Shown here: positions 42,501 to 53,000 of the stretch, one piece after another | How the letters are laid out: every line of letters starts with the position of its first letter | Numbering within the stretch: position 1 is the stretch's first letter | Assembly: GCA_020975725.1 (NCBI GenBank) | Contig: QXJR01000006.1 | Coordinates: 992,001 to 1,056,000, forward strand | Reading direction: 5' to 3' | DNA length: 64,000 nucleotides | Source: Picocystis sp. L7 | Taxonomy: Eukaryota > Chlorophyta > Picocystophyceae > Picocystales > Picocystaceae | Made by a program: the position numbers and the translations under genes | The notes under the pieces: model-generated | What the model was told of the DNA's origin: nothing | The model's database searches: none | What the model saw: only the letters and a program-made list of their open reading frames with translations

Positions 42501-43644
42501 CTTCACCTTTCTTGATGGTGCAGCCTGTGTCATCAAATGTGACACTGGCTCCTGCAGAAATTGCCTTGGGTACTGAAAACAGATTGTATTTCAGTCCAGG
42601 CACAAAGAGTACACCAGTGAGGACAATGTTGTGTCCTCCTCTGGAGAGATACACATCTCCAGAACCTGCAATGGGAAGGTTCCCACCTGCAGTACTGATC
42701 TCTTTACCATTGACACTCTCCAGGGTGTCATCAAAGAATTTTCTGCATCCTGTCATGTGCTCGGTCGCACCGCTGTCCACGATCCAACTGGACAGCTGAA
42801 CATCCTGTTCAATGAGTGATGCCATGAAAGCAGTATGATTTGCTTTTTCATGTACAGCATCAGTTCCTTTACTAATGTCCTCATTCTTCCTGGGGCAGTG
42901 GGGCTTGATGTGCCCAGCCTCTCCACAATGCCAGCAAACTGTTGTCTTGTTGCCAGGCCCTTTCTTGGGCTTTCTGCTTTTGCCTTTCTTCATGAAGGTC
43001 TTCAATGCCTTAGGTTTGCTGTCTAAGGTCATTTCAAATGCCAGCAGCTGAGCTCTCAGATAGTCCATCGTCAGCGGGACTCCGGACGCCTGTATCGACA
43101 ACTGGACAGGCCGATACTCGGACGGCAATCCTCTTTTCACCTTCCTGCACATATCCTCCTCTGAAACCACTCTTCCAGTGTTCATCACCAGATTGGCAAG
43201 TGATTCCACCCTCTCCATGAATTTGCTGATCTTTTCACCAGCATGCATCACAACACCATCGTACACATCGAGGGCTGCCTGTGCACTTACTTCAGTATGG
43301 AGATCATACTTTCTGATCAATTTCTGCCATACATCTTTGGCTTCTTGCAGATTTCTGAGGGACAGCAAGTCCTCAGATCTCAAGGTCTGCATGATAGCAC
43401 CTCTTGCTACCAGGCTCCTCTTCATGCCTGTTGGTCCGTCCTCCGTGGCATCGAGAGTCTCTCGCAAGCCAGCGACAACCAACACATTCATCATCCTTTC
43501 CTTCCAACAAATCCAGTTGGAATGGTCCAACTCAGGTACCTTGGATAAATCTATCCTGTAGGACACCACTTGTGGTCCTGAGCTTGCGCTCATCGTCGGT
43601 GTGTCTTCAAACACCTCTGCTGCTCCTGCAGCTTCTGCCATTCT
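39571..43644 (-). CDS. C1 Copia Gag-Pol polyprotein
   Basis: About 1,357 codons from the ATG at 43644, the first Met after the 5' LTR. Order: gag domain (LDHSNWICWKERMMNVL); CCHC knuckle CWHCGEAGHIKPHC; protease WIVDSGATEHMTG; pre-integrase LWHARLGHPSLF; integrase with DLMGPVEPEA, AIRTDRGSEFL and QQNGQAERLN; reverse transcriptase with KARLVIKGFQQREGID, LDIKTAFLNAD and CVYVDDILLAS; RNase H near the end with SKHIDIQHHFVRERA. This is the standard Copia arrangement with integrase before reverse transcriptase. Nothing beyond the usual Copia domains was seen. Confidence 0.95.
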   Translation of the reverse strand, partial: RMAEAAGAAEVFEDTPTMSASSGPQVVSYRIDLSKVPELDHSNWICWKERMMNVLVVAGLRETLDATEDGPTGMKRSLVARGAIMQTLRSEDLLSLRNLQEAKDVWQKLIRKYDLHTEVSAQAALDVYDGVVMHAGEKISKFMERVESLANLVMNTGRVVSEEDMCRKVKRGLPSEYRPVQLSIQASGVPLTMDYLRAQLLAFEMTLDSKPKALKTFMKKGKSRKPKKGPGNKTTVCWHCGEAGHIKPHCPRKNEDISKGTDAVHEKANHTAFMASLIEQDVQLSSWIVDSGATEHMTGCRKFFDDTLESVNGKEISTAGGNLPIAGSGDVYLSRGGHNIVLTGVLFVPGLKYNLFSVPKAISAGASVTFDDTGCTIKKGEVELLAQSLKDGSMALLTDAELWHARLGHPSLFVLKSMGLPSQLPKPCVVCPQAKMTQKPHQAIKQTYKPLDRISFDLMGPVEPEALGGHRYVVTAVDAATKACKVHLAPSKDAAAGFVKETISWFEQRGGCSVKAIRTDRGSEFLNKELMEWLKDRGIIHEKTAGYEPQQNGQAERLNRTLMEGTRALLIQSNMPHSLWGEAVRTVAYVRNLVPAKGTGDKSPAEMLTGSSIDLNLLKVWGCKALVHVPEEKRSGKLAPRAQEAVFIGYENSSTYRFLVNGQLVLSRTAEFFESEPGKLHGSFGTQELVIPDLLVEPGNRPLSDVSEKAENPPQLLESGKSSDQMVTGGQTSVESVVGDGIVDTTVQENLEGTTPHDLENDSVKNAGIISDSGAENRFDEETDLTDQNERNGTSSETRELQSTGKYDLRQRQEVDYRKLALGLKADVESEKLPADFSGYEEAMERSDADLWNMAVEDEIRSLYESDTWKVADLPAGRKALETKWVFKIKKDAAGNVERYKARLVIKGFQQREGIDFAEIYAPVVRKTALRMFLTVAAVQDLELEQLDIKTAFLNADLVEDIYMKFPEGVQPVPGKVLKLKKSLYGLKQAPRMWNKLLTTTLKEVLGCACNGVEESVLLCRSDTSVCYICVYVDDILLASSDKTLLQKVIDGLCSKFDARHLGPAHLFCGMVMTRNRKSRMMHLSEAAKIDKTLDKFGMDNAKERRVPLSECMKQGKVESDEELVVQYQQLVGQLLYLSTTVRPDIAHAAAVLSRYMSKPAQEHWKAAKRVLKYLKGTRTHGLCLGQHEPVSANAEMGLELTGYCDSDFGTDVDTRRSRTGFLFLLNGSLVAWYSKLQKTVATSTAEAEYMAVSACVKEALWIRNFLGSLMNGTWDGIPILNDNQATLRMLNDLNSVSRSKHIDIQHHFVRERAVRGEVKFHYCPTDIMLADYLTKILPSSRFEEIRDTLHVVKKQE

Positions 43645-43658
43645 CAAGGCTCTTAACC

Positions 43659-44108
43659 TGTTGTCCGAATAGTCTTTCTCAGTGGGTTTTGGGTGAGAGA
43701 GATCGATAATTATCACCAGTAATTCACTACCTAGTATTACAGTTCAACTCACGAGCGTGCGAGTCACAAACCAGGTTCCAAGTTTGACTGTACGTGTGTT
43801 CCAACGGTTCCAGTTGCCGTGCTCTTCAGGTCTTCTCGTAGGCTCACGAGTCCAACACAGCAGCAAGCGTCCACACTTCTCTCTACCAGTCCCTTCTGAC
43901 ACTCCACTGGAGTATATCAGGTGGGGGGCAGTGCTACAGTCCCATGCACTACAAGCTACCTACCACTGCAGTCTTCTGTGACGGGGTGACCCAGTCCCTT
44001 CGATCCCTTCCGAGACTCGAAACCACCGGGGTGGGAGTATCTTCTCCGAACTGGGGTGACTTGAGTGAACCATCATGATTGTACCGAGGTACAGCCAATT
44101 GACCAACA
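43659..44108 (-). repeat. 5' LTR of C1
   Basis: 450 bp. On the minus strand it is followed by ggttaagagccttgag, the position of the primer-binding site, for which I did not recognise a tRNA. Confidence 0.93.
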
Positions 44109-44113
44109 TTTGT

Positions 44114-44383
44114 CCCCCTTTCTAATAAGGGCTCTGTGGCCGATGAACCGGATAAATACGTGGCTTAGCCACGGGCGGATTCCCCAATGGAGTTAAGATG
44201 TAATATTAATTGCGGCGGAGGGGAACGAGAACACAAGAACAACGTTCCTCAACGTTCCGCCCAACCGTCTCGGCTGCCGCGGCGACGCCAACGAACGCAC
44301 GAACGAGCGCGAACGCACACCGACTCCACCACCCTCGTCGTCTTCGCGCCACGGGAAAAGGAGGTGGGCGCGCAAGCGCCACA
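44114..44383 (+). repeat. G1c 5' LTR, second piece
   Basis: The continuation of the G1c LTR after C1, from tttgtccccc (44109, counting the duplication) to GCGCCACA. It covers the AT-richer block and the CG-rich tail. Confidence 0.9.
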
Positions 44384-46112
44384 CCGTTCAACGAGTCTTC
44401 CGCCCGCGAGTGGCGAGAAAATGGCGAGGAAAAAGGTAGCGAGCGAGGGACCTGTCGGCATCGCCGACGGCCAACGTCCCCTCGCCGCTCCTGTGGGGGT
44501 GGCTGTCGGCAATGCCGACGCCGAGCGACAACGCGCGCGCCCGTAGAGAGGCGCCGTGCCTCCACGAACCGCTCGCAAAGGTTTCGTGGAGGAGGCGAAC
44601 GAAAAAGAGCGAGAAACGGCTTCGAAAGCCGCGCTCGCCGCTCCCACCTTCCAACAGAAGAAGCCTCGTGTTTTTTGAGGTGGTCTAGAGGCTATCCAAC
44701 CCGTTCGCACCCCCACGGCCTAAGCTCTGGCGTCTCCGGACGACGGTGCGCTCGAGGGTTTCGAAACCCTCAAGCACCGTGGGAAGAAGGCCAAAAGATC
44801 GGCTGCGAAAGCCGATCTGGCCTCCTCGGACGCACGGAAACTGCGCCGTGCCTCCGAGGCTATTGTTCGACCCGTCGCACGCGCCGATCGGCCCGTCGGT
44901 CGCACCGATCGTGCCGATCATGCGCGCTCCATCGCGCGCGCGCGCGGCGACGTTGATCGAACGATTTGATTGGCTTATGCCCCTCATCCTGGCTCCCCAT
45001 TGGCCGAAGCAGGATCTAGGAGCTCGCTCCAGGCAGACGCCCCTGTTGGGGGCTCGCCGTTGGCTGGATCCCCTGTTGGGGCAGCCCCATTGGCTACCGA
45101 TCCCGGCAAGCCCCGAGCGAGAGAGGCTCTGCCCCCGGCCGAGGGATCAGGGACCAAGTCCATGGATGAGAGTGAGGATGAGAGCCTAAGGCCCACCTAT
45201 CTCGAGAATCTTCTCTCCGACGAAGGGGAGGCCCGAGCCAAGCAAAGTCCTATGAAGGACTTGTAGGATCCACACGTGGAGGAGACACTCCACTACGTGA
45301 ATCGGCCTCTACCCGTTTGGATCGTGGAGTGGGAAGCCGACCCACATCGACTCACCGACGACGAGCTTCAAGCCGTCAAGGGGTTGAAATACTCCTACTC
45401 CCGCATGTGCCGTTTGCTCGCCCAAAGAGCAGCTGCCGCTACCTCCGAAGAGAAGAAACACTCTATCCAGAGGTCTCGCACCCACATGATGCAAGACCTC
45501 ACCCGACTCGAAAAGCTTTGTGAACACGAGCTCGCCTAGCGTGAGGTGGCCATCAAGAAAGAGCGGGAACGCATTGAGCTTGAGCGGCAACGTGAGATTG
45601 CGGGCTTTGTAAGAGACCGCAGCGAGAGCTTGCGTAGCATGGCCGCGCTCTCTCCAGCCGAGGCTCATAAGCTATTCAACAGTGCGATGGACTTGTTCGA
45701 CTTCCTACGAGAGTCGCAACCGAAAGGGTCCTTGACGCAACTGGCTCGATCGGCATTCCAAGAATCCGCGCTCGATCTTTTGGTAGATCCTCTCCACGAG
45801 GAGAGCCAAGGACCACGCGACAAGTTCATTGAACGTGCCTTGGTTCGTGCTAGAGTGGTGGAGGAACCGCACGAGGTGCGCCCCCTTACGGCGACGGCCC
45901 TTGATCCCGAAAGGATCACGCGCTCCACACTCCCCTTGCCTCCGACCTTTGACGGTAAGAAACTCGACCGCCATTCCTTGAGGGATTGGCTTCAATTGTT
46001 CCAATCTTCACCTCCGGTCATTCGGACAAGGAAGAAGCACAAGTTGCGCTTGCGGCACGCTACCTCATAGGGAGCGCACAAAGGTTCTATAAATTGGCCA
46101 CTCAAGCCCATC
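44384..46112 (+). pseudogene. G1c gag region, broken
   Basis: Matches the first ~550 codons of the G1b polyprotein, including the charged helical stretch HSIQRSRTHMMQDL and the region before the gag domain. It is broken in several places and cut off at the G2 insertion. Confidence 0.85.
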
Positions 46113-46335
46113 TGTTAGGAGCGAAGCTCCTTGCTCTTGAACTCCGCCCGTACGGAGGAAGTTGCCTCGGAGGTTGAGGAGGCGCTTGGGAGGCGGCTCT
46201 ACCTTCGAGGTCAAGATCAACTTGATTACAAGGTGTGTGGGGGGAGGAGTTAAGTACTCCTCCCCATCGAGGGATAACCATCCATTGAAGGGGTTCAATG
46301 GGTGAGGAATGAAGGGGGAACCCTGGTTCCTAACA
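46113..46335 (-). repeat. 3' LTR of G2a
   Basis: 223 bp, virtually identical to 61174-61396. Confidence 0.9.
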
Positions 46336-46526
46336 CTCCCCAGCCCCAACACCGGCGTCCTCGACGGTCCTTGTATACTGAACAAACAGGTGGTAGGAGA
46401 AAACCTGCCCTCAGGTCAAAAACTCCTAAAGAAAACTTAATCTATCCTAGATGAGGCTCTATAAAGCAGCCTTTCCAATTCCTCATGTGTGACTGTCTCT
46501 TCATATCCGTCCGTGTAACGGATGGT

Positions 46527-47816
46527 CTATCGTCCTGCACCATGTTTGGGAGCGGCGATGACTTGTCCAGCGTAATACATGAGCAGTCCCTGCTCGTCAA
46601 AGCGCTTCTGTACTACCCGGTGCAGGTTTGCTTTAGGCAAGGCTTGCAAACCTGTAAGTTTCACGGTGGACGCACGTCCAATGGCTGCTGCCCAAGGGGC
46701 TTTGCCAGTCCAGGTGTTCTGGACGATAGGTGTCTTTTGCTGAAATTTGACTTGTTTGTGCCTGAGGACTGCAGCCTTGTTGGCAGCAGTGATGCCAGTT
46801 TCAGGCAGAATTCCATTCACCTTTTCATAGACAGCGACGTCGCTGATCAGCGCATCATCTTCATATGCCCACCCCAATTCTTTGGCAGGTGTATCCCATT
46901 GAACATAGTATCTGGGTGGTATTGAATTCCAGTTGCGCAGGAGGTATTTTCTGACAGGATATTTCTGCGCTAGGTCGGTTTGTTGCTGTGGCGTCTGCGG
47001 CGGTAGCACGGACGGTCCAGGTTGTTGAGCTAAAGGGAATTTCGCAGGATCTGCTTTCCAAAAATTTTCCAGTTTCTCAGCATGCACGATTGGGTGAATG
47101 CTGCTGCCTTCCGGTAAGCGAATCTCATAATTGTCCTTTCCCAGGGAGCGGACAATTTCGGTAACCCGGAAGCGTGGCTGCAGTTTATGCTGATCACTGC
47201 GCGTCGCACGTCCTCCCTGCAGTTTGACGGTGTCTCCCTTTGCAAAGTTTTTGTTGACCCGCGTCCAGTCACTGAAAAATCGCATGCGTTCCTCAGACTT
47301 GGCGAGGTTGACTGCCATGAGACGATATATCGTCCTCTGGTATTTGCACAATTCAGCAACATGCTTATCGATTGTACGGTTGCTGGGTCCGGGCAGCAAA
47401 TAGAAGGGCATGGTTGGATGACGACCCAACTCTGCCTGGAACAAAGTAACCCCTGTAGTGACCCGTACGGTGTTGTTGGTCGCAAATTCTGCGATGTGCA
47501 GGCATCGATACCAATCGTCATCAGCACTGAAAGTATCTATAAGCGCGACCCGCAGTTGGTCCGCTAGCGTCGCATTTTGACGTTCCGTCTGACCATCGGA
47601 CTGCTAATGGTAAGCAGTTGTAAGCATGGCCGTGACATCCAAGGCCTCCATGAAATCGCGCCAGTATGCGCTGGTGAATTTCGTGTCTCGGTCCATGATC
47701 AAATTGCTGGGGCATCCGCGTTTCGCGACCCAGTGACGCTCAAACTGAAAGGCCAGCTCAGTTGCAGTGATGCTGGTGGTGATAGGAATGTAGACGGTGT
47801 ATTTGGTAAACCGGTC
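46527..47816 (-). pseudogene. G2a integrase and C-terminal module
   Basis: The part of G2a pol downstream of the G3 insertion: the integrase core end and its C-terminal domain (FAKGDTVKLQGG, KLQPRFRVTEIV), followed by the shared module YLLRNWNSIPPRYYVQW and ILPETGITAANKAAVL. It equals 61588-62870 of G2b. Confidence 0.85.
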
Positions 47817-47821
47817 TACGA

Positions 47822-48481
47822 TGTGACGCCCCTTGCCTCGTCACATGTTAACTTCGATCGAAACACGATGACCAATACAGATGGGACTGTAAGGGATCAG
47901 TAGCCTTGGACCCCCAATCAGGAGCCTCCTTCCTCCCTTACTGTCCCCCGCGATGTATCCCAAGGAAGGGGGATCGGGGTTACCAACTTGTGTGGATGGT
48001 TGGGGCGGGGCGCTCCCTATTAGCCAGGAACCCTACCCGTACAAAACGAATCTAGGGGTTCGATCACTGGAGAGGATCGAACGGCCAGAAGTACCCCAGT
48101 CAACCCCCTCGGTCAGGTCGCCGGGGCTCCACCGTCCGAGGGAGCACAAGAATCGCCAGGGGATCTTGAGCACGATCCGCTCGAAGCGGATAAGGTATGA
48201 TAAGACCATCCCCCTGTGTGAGATCACTTAGGACCTCACACCAAACCTTGAAATAGAAATCAGATCCATCTTGACTTGACTAGCCGTGCTCCACTTCGAC
48301 ACTCCGCTAGACTCAAGTCCGGATCCCACGTGCAAGCTTGCCTTTCCTTGGCAAGGCTCGCACGAGAACTTTTTCGCCCTGAGGAGACATCCTCCTTACT
48401 TCCAAGAAAGCCCACCACGGAACCCCCTTGTGGCCCCACTGAAACGCAACCCTTGTGGCAGAAATCGTGGGCAGCACCACA
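47822..48481 (+). repeat. 5' LTR of G3
   Basis: 660 bp. The sequence right after it (atataaaactgaatag) should be the primer-binding site, but I did not recognise a tRNA. Confidence 0.95.
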
Positions 48482-48521
48482 ATATAAAACTGAATAGTCA
48501 CTCTTGGAATCATTGGACCAA

Positions 48522-50051
48522 ATGGCTCCCAAGGCGAAACCAGCAAATCTCCCGGGTGAAGAAGGTGAAAGTAGCCAAACCCGCACTTTCGCCTCCATGG
48601 ACGAGGTCCACAATCTCAAGGAGACGGTGGATCAAGTCGTCATGAGTTTTCAAGACCGCTTAGAGAAGCTTCAAACGCAGTTTGAATCTCAAGAGCAGCA
48701 CACTTCAGCGCTTCGTTCGACGTTGGACCAACTCCTTCGCCATTTCGAAACGCTTCGGACGCCACATGTCCCTTGGAGCTCCAAGATGGGGTCTATCCCT
48801 GTCTCGGATTCAATCTCGACACAGTTGGGTGCAGAACCGGCACCAGTTGGAGTCCAGCCCCCATCTGAACCCCCTTCTAACCCTACTGGAGCTCGAAGCC
48901 AAACTACACCGAATTCTTCACGTGCTTCCCAGGGTTTGCAACAAATTGCGGCAAGAGTCGGGAAGTACAAACCAGAGCAACCCAAGAAATTCAATGTGGA
49001 AAGTGGTCAGGAGGCCACAGCCCTCCAGATTGTTACACTCAAGGGGCAATGGAAAGCCTTTGGGATGAAACAAAACTGGAACGAGATGGAAATACTCGCG
49101 ACAATACTCACTGAAGGGTTAGCAGGGAAATATTATGAGTGGGCAAACAACCAAGAACAGTTTGTCTCTACTCAATTCCACAGCCTCCATGATTTCTTTC
49201 AGCGGCTCGCCAAATTCCACCTAGCCGAGGAACCTATAACCAAGACACTTGTGGATATCCAACGAGCGTGGCAGCGCCCGGACGAATCCCCACAAGATTT
49301 CGCAACCCGTCTTGATGGCTATCAGGCAGTTCTCAAACATTTCGGGCAAGAGCCTGGAGCCCAGCTCCACGACGATAGAAAACAACTTCAGTTCCTCACC
49401 GGCTTGCAGCGATATATATCGCAGCAACTTCATACAGCTTTTATGGGCAAGGCCCTCGAAATGGATCGCACGACGTTAGCGATTCTGACCGAGATGCCGT
49501 TTGCTCGTATCGTCCAAGCTGCGCAAGCGATATGGCAGCAACAGCAACAAAGCAAGCAAAGAATGGCCTTTAGTCGCGAGAAGCAACCCTCACAGACCAC
49601 GGACGGCGTTCCCAGAACTCAAGTGGTCCATGCGACGGTGCAGGACCAGGAAATTGAAGACTTCACCAAGCGACAACTTTCCTTTCGTCAACGCTTCTTG
49701 CATAAGATACTTACCCCTGATCAGATCAAACAAGCAAGAGAATTGAACTTGTGCCTTTGCAGGATGAAGCAAGCTGTGGTCTGCCTTTCAAGCGATCATA
49801 TTGCCCGTGACTGTCCCTTGAGGAAGGTAATGGCAGGAGAGAAAGAATTGATGCAGAACAAACAAGAACATTATCAATCCCATTTCATAGACAATGAGAC
49901 TCACATCGCCGATGACCGGGACGACTCACAGCAAGACAATGAGCCAGACAGCTGCTACTTTATGGATATGGATATTTCAGACCAACTTATGGAACATCTT
50001 CGCTGTGATGAGGAAGATGTATCGGAAAACGATCAAGCTCTGTCTCATTGA
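48522..50051 (+). CDS. G3 Gag
   Basis: About 509 residues from the ATG at 48522. A coiled-coil-like region (DEVHNLKETVDQVVMSFQDR, KLQTQFESQEQ) and a Pro-rich linker precede the retrotransposon gag domain (PKKFNVESGQEATALQIV, ILTEGLAGKYYEWANN, DIQRAWQRPDESPQDFATRL). A Cys/His cluster CLSSDHIARDCP near the C-terminus is a zinc-knuckle-like RNA-binding motif. The end overlaps the start of the pol frame by a few bases, with pol in the -1 frame relative to gag, an arrangement Ty3/Gypsy elements commonly use. Confidence 0.9.
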   Translation: MAPKAKPANLPGEEGESSQTRTFASMDEVHNLKETVDQVVMSFQDRLEKLQTQFESQEQHTSALRSTLDQLLRHFETLRTPHVPWSSKMGSIPVSDSISTQLGAEPAPVGVQPPSEPPSNPTGARSQTTPNSSRASQGLQQIAARVGKYKPEQPKKFNVESGQEATALQIVTLKGQWKAFGMKQNWNEMEILATILTEGLAGKYYEWANNQEQFVSTQFHSLHDFFQRLAKFHLAEEPITKTLVDIQRAWQRPDESPQDFATRLDGYQAVLKHFGQEPGAQLHDDRKQLQFLTGLQRYISQQLHTAFMGKALEMDRTTLAILTEMPFARIVQAAQAIWQQQQQSKQRMAFSREKQPSQTTDGVPRTQVVHATVQDQEIEDFTKRQLSFRQRFLHKILTPDQIKQARELNLCLCRMKQAVVCLSSDHIARDCPLRKVMAGEKELMQNKQEHYQSHFIDNETHIADDRDDSQQDNEPDSCYFMDMDISDQLMEHLRCDEEDVSENDQALSH

Positions 50052-53000
50052 GTGGTAGACAGACAGAGCAAAGCAATCCGGATTCCACTCCCAACATGGA
50101 CTCTTCGAGCCAACATGGTCAAACAATCCATATTCTACAATCATTCCATGTGCAGCACCAGAAATCCACAACCACCGCTCCTGTGGCACCTACCGGTGAC
50201 CCCAACAGGATCGATACTCTGGAGCATTGCCGCTACTTCACCACCGTCGGTCAAGCCCTTTCACCCGACGGCAAAGGATCCTTAGAGCTGCAGGTTCTCT
50301 GGGACACGGGAGCATCCCACAATTTCATCAGTAAGAAGTGGCTCACCCGCTACGAACAACAATTTGGCATCTGTCCTGTGGTCACCCAAAACGTGAGATA
50401 TCGCATCGCCGACTCCGCTGAGGAACGAAGGACGTATGCTGTACGCTTAACCATCAATATGATAAACGGAGTCAGGACATCCGTTTGCTGTTCCGTATTG
50501 CCAGAAGCGCCCACGTACGACGTTCTGTTGGGTAAGTTATGGATGCAACAGCATCGTGTGGTACTAGACACCTATCGTAACTTTGCTACAGGCTGGTTCA
50601 AGGGCAGGCCAGTGGGAATCCATGGAGAACCGGGTTCCAAGCAACAGCATCCTGCTTGTAACATACTCCATAACATTGAAGAGATCAGGGCGCAGTTGAA
50701 AGAATGTAGACAAGAGGGACTAAGACCCCTATTTGTACAAGCACAGCTGATCTCCGACACTACCAAGAAGACTCCTGATGATAGGACAGGCGACAGTGAC
50801 CCAATACCTGGTACCGTACACGACTACCCAGGCTGCAGCATTGACGATCGAGATAGCGCGCTCCAGCAAATTGAAAAACTAAAGGAAGAGTATAGTTTTT
50901 TGTTCAAGGAATGGGAGAGCGATGATCTACCACCGGTGCGGCCAGACTTCGATCATCGGATTGAATTACAACCAGGATCGACAGTCCCGCATCGAAACTA
51001 TTACCCTATACCTGCAAAAATGCAGGAGGAAGCCAGACAATTACTGTCCAAATTTCTGAACGCCGGGTTTCTTCGATCGAGCAAATCGCCGTTCGCAGCC
51101 CCGATGATGCTCATTCCAAAAAAGACACCGGGACAGTGGCGAATTGTATTCGACTTCCGAGCGCTCAATACAATCACAGTGAAGGATCGTCATTCGATAC
51201 CTCGCAGTCAGGAACTCTTTGACACACTATATGGCAGCCGAATTTACTCCACCTTTGACCTACAAGATGGCTACTATCACATGAGAATTCGGGAAGAAGA
51301 CATTGCAAAAACAGCAGTCACTACACCATTTGGGCATTATGAATGGGTAGTCATGCCCATGGGTTTATGCAATGCTCCTGCCACCTTTCAAAGGTTTGTC
51401 AATCATGCATTTTCAGAATTAGTGTATCAATGGTCTACTTTGAAGGTTTATTTAGATGATTGCTTGGTGCATACTGCCGATTACGCATCGCACGTACGCA
51501 GTATCCAGCGTTTCTTTGAAACTTGCCAACAACATCACATACGACTGAAAAGCAGTAAGGCATACTACTGCCAAACAGAAGTAGAGTTTCTGGGATACAC
51601 AATCCAGGATGGCACCCTCACACCTGCCCAACACTTACTAGAAGCAATACGCAATGTGCAACCGCCACAATCCATCAGCCAGGCCCGATCATTTCTTGGA
51701 CTCGTGGGATTCTATCGGCAGCTAATACCGCAGTTCGCACGTATCGCCGCGCCAATAACCAAACTCACCAAGAAGGAAGAGCAATGGTGTTGGGACAGTG
51801 AGCAACAGCAAGCTTTTGTGAGATTGAAGGATGTGTTTCTACATGGAGATCCACCTGTCGTCCGCATCTTTGATCCAGACAAACCAATCAGAGTCCACAC
51901 GGATGCCAGCAACCATGCCCTTGGAGGATGCTTGTCACAGTTACATGGCAAGAATTGGCATCCAGTAGCATTTCATTCTCAAGTGTTGAATCCTGCACAG
52001 CGCCGATATTCGACAACCGGAAAGGAGACTCTTGCTGTGATTTCTTGTTTCCGCAAATGGAAATTCTACCTGCAGGGTCAACACTTCCAATTGTTCACCG
52101 ACCACATTGCCATACAATATTTGAAGACCAAAAAGGCTGAACAATTGACACGAGTGGAACAAGGCTGGATTGATATCCTATCACAGTTTGATTACACTCC
52201 TCAATATGAACCAGGCACCAGAAACATCGTCGCCGATGCTATTTCCAGATGGAACACGTACCCAACGCTCACAGTGCTGGAACTATGTGCCGGAGGTACA
52301 GGCACCATACTCCATGCGCTTGCTGCAGAATTGCCCGATTATATACGAGTCGCGTACTATGCTGTTGAACAAGATTTAGCAGCAGCCAACTCTTTAAAAT
52401 CAGCATTCGCTCAGGTACAGAAACTAAGACCGCATACATTTCTGGGATCGGTAGATAACGTCAACTGCTTTGGAACAACAATCTCCGACGCCAAACAACA
52501 GGAGCTACCACATATACACTTCCTGTTTGCAGGAGTGCCGTGCCAACCTTTCTCACGTGCAGCGAGACACACAGCAAAAGGTTTACAAGATTCTAGACAA
52601 TGTTTCACACAAACTGCAGAAATCATTCGATTGATACAGCCACAGTACTTTGCAATCGAGTGCGTACCGTTTGCTGATCACTTGAAAGATGACTTGCAGA
52701 TTATCAATTCCGTGTTACAATGTAAGCCACAGGTACATCACCTCGATCAATATACGGCACAAAGACGTATCCGTTGGCTGTGGACAAATATCAAGCTTGA
52801 TAATGAGCAAATCCGCAGAACCTGCGTTGAAACAGCACCACTTTGGATTGATTGTTTGTTGAACGCAGTTCCGCAACTGGATACAAATGGCCTGCCCCGC
52901 CGAAAGTCCGCAACGTTAATGGCATCCTCCCACACGTACAGTGACAGAAACAAAACAATGTGGGTACACGATACTACCCAATCCATGAAGCTACGCCCCA

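Larger units (their letters stand above)
39103..44108 (-). mobile_element. Ty1/Copia element C1, looks whole
   Basis: Minus-strand Copia element with 450-bp LTRs at 39103-39552 and 43659-44108. I could not tell them apart by eye. Ends are TGTTGTCC...CCAACA on the plus strand, and the 5-bp duplication TTTGT flanks it (39098-39102 and 44109-44113). A pyrimidine-rich ctccccctc next to the left LTR is the polypurine tract read on the other strand. One uninterrupted Gag-Pol frame lies between the LTRs. Together these indicate a very recent insertion. Confidence 0.95.
38607..46112 (+). mobile_element. Ty3/Gypsy element G1c, 5' part, broken and twice invaded
   Basis: A third G1-family copy on the plus strand. 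The 5' LTR is 38607-39102 plus 44114-44383, split by the Copia element C1. Internal gag sequence runs 44384-46112, where the G2 tandem is inserted. The remainder of G1c would lie beyond the right edge of the window. It carries several breaks and is the oldest G1 copy here. Confidence 0.9.
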
